DNA from: Bacillota bacterium
GTDB lineage: Bacteria > Bacillota > Sulfobacillia > JAJYWN01 > JAJZPE01
Assembly (NCBI GenBank): GCA_021787335.1
Contig: JAJYMC010000024.1
Coordinates: 1-64,000, forward strand
Length of the DNA stretch: 64,000 nucleotides
Reading direction: 5' to 3'
The notes below the pieces were generated by a model, which searched no databases, was not told the origin of the DNA, and was given only the letters and a program-made list of their open reading frames with translations. Shown here piece by piece: positions 63,431-64,000 of this stretch. Within the stretch, counting starts at the first letter, position 1, and every line of letters begins with the position of its first letter. The position numbers were made by a program, and so were the translations under genes.

Positions 63431-64000
63431 TCAGGTCGCCTTGAGGGCGCCGGTGATCTCCTCCATCTTCATCCCGCGCGAACCCTTGACCAGCACCGTG
63501 TCCCTTGGCCGGAGCCAGGCCCGGGCCACCCTGACGGCCTCGGCGTTGGAGGCGCAGGTGGTCACGAGCGAGGCGTCGTAGCCCGCGGCGACCGCGGCCC
63601 GGGCGATGACCGCCCCGAGGTCGCCGACGGTGATCAGGCGGCCGATCCCGAACTCGCGGACGGCCCGGCCGATCTCCTCGTGGCCCGCCTCGGCGGCCGC
63701 CCCGAGTTCGAGCATGTTGCCGAGGATGGCCGTCGAGCGCCCTCTCCCGGCCACTTCCTTCAGGATGCCGAGGGCCGCCCGCATGGAGGCCGGTCCGGCG
63801 TTGTAGGTGTCGTCGATGATGGTCAGGCCGGCGGCGTGGACCACCGCCAGGCGCATGGCCGAACGCCGGGGCGCGGCCAGTCCGGCGGCGATGTCGGTCA
63901 GGCTCATCCCGAGGGCCCGCCCGACGGCCACGGCCGCCAGGGCGTTGCCGACGTTGTGTCGTCCGGGGATGGGGACGACGACCTCGAACCGCTCGGTCAC
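63431..64000 (-). CDS. murF: UDP-MurNAc-tripeptide--D-alanyl-D-alanine ligase, C-terminal part (5' end beyond window)
   Basis: About 189 residues of the central and C-terminal domains: PGRHNVGNALAAVAVG, IIDDTYNAGPASMRAALGIL, GNMLELGAAAEAGHEEIG, LVKGSRGMKMEEI. This pattern, especially DDTYNAGPASM, separates MurF from MurC, MurD and MurE. The ATP-binding half lies to the right of the window. Confidence 0.92.
   Translation of the reverse strand: MTERFEVVVPIPGRHNVGNALAAVAVGRALGMSLTDIAAGLAAPRRSAMRLAVVHAAGLTIIDDTYNAGPASMRAALGILKEVAGRGRSTAILGNMLELGAAAEAGHEEIGRAVREFGIGRLITVGDLGAVIARAAVAAGYDASLVTTCASNAEAVRVARAWLRPRDTVLVKGSRGMKMEEITGALKAT

Noticed and set aside
60187-63444. A 1085-codon open frame on the plus strand across murG, ftsW and mraY
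   Set aside because: It is the antisense of clearly conserved genes; long stop-free antisense frames are expected at this G+C. The product is a low-complexity Gly/Asp/Arg sequence.

Overview
The window is chromosomal DNA of a high-G+C, endospore-forming Bacillota. Evidence for this is the sigE-spoIIGA-sigG-spoIIR set, PyrR attenuators, a c-di-AMP riboswitch, a class II ribonucleotide reductase with NrdR, DivIVA and SepF, and frequent TTG/GTG starts behind strong GGAGG ribosome sites. I cannot name the genus from sequence alone. I see no rRNA, tRNA, insertion sequence, prophage or CRISPR array. Almost all of it is vertically inherited housekeeping DNA, with two gene remnants and one secreted RHS-type protein.

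Layout. (1) 1-6646: N-terminal part of a secreted RHS/YD-type protein, a membrane-anchored penicillin-acylase-family hydrolase, a DUF1405 membrane protein and the ribosome quality-control factor RqcH. (2) 6621-17363: complete UMP-synthesis operon on the minus strand, pyrR-pyrB-pyrC-carA-carB-pyrK-pyrD-pyrF-pyrE, with a sigma-A promoter and two PyrR attenuators. Tandem ARG-box-like operators sit between pyrC and carA. (3) 17561-20427: argG-argH with the same tandem operators. (4) 20577-22847: KimA-type potassium transporter under a c-di-AMP riboswitch. (5) 22878-25457: rluD-type, lspA, yteA-type and DUF5665 genes. (6) 25571-34138: mixed region with an orphan DUF692 protein followed by a Nudix remnant, carbamate kinase, an alanine racemase with a long basic tail, a FemAB ligase, DUF2889, a deletion-riddled acyl-CoA ligase, a cell-wall amidase and a beta-propeller protein. 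(7) 34241-39039: an enhancer-binding regulator with CBS and PAS domains diverging from a LuxR-type response regulator, a hypothetical gene and an amidohydrolase. (8) 39111-64000: the division and cell-wall (dcw) and sporulation cluster, read right to left as murF-mraY-ftsW-murG-murC-murA-ftsQ-DUF881-sbp-ftsZ-spoIIGA-sigE-sigG-spoIIR-ylmC-nrdR-nrdJ-pgeF-hlyD-yggS-sepF-yggT-divIVA-DUF167-ileS.

How the parts work together. PyrR senses UMP and terminates the pyr operon early. Arginine, through an ArgR-type repressor, probably controls carAB as well as argGH, which suits the sharing of carbamoyl phosphate by both pathways. In the sporulation block SpoIIR (forespore signal), SpoIIGA (protease) and SigE (its substrate) lie together, followed by SigG. 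The spoIIGA promoter has consensus hexamers 22 bp apart, the spacing known for the Spo0A-dependent spoIIG promoter of Bacillus subtilis. The sigG upstream region has a terminator and then a forespore-type promoter. The dcw cluster lacks ftsA, murB and murD at their usual places but carries sepF.

I found no clearly new multi-gene system. The most useful leads are the regulatory architectures (ARG boxes inside the pyr operon, the spoIIG promoter, NrdR boxes within a promoter spacer), the alanine racemase tail, the GAFTDA enhancer-binding protein and the two gene remnants.
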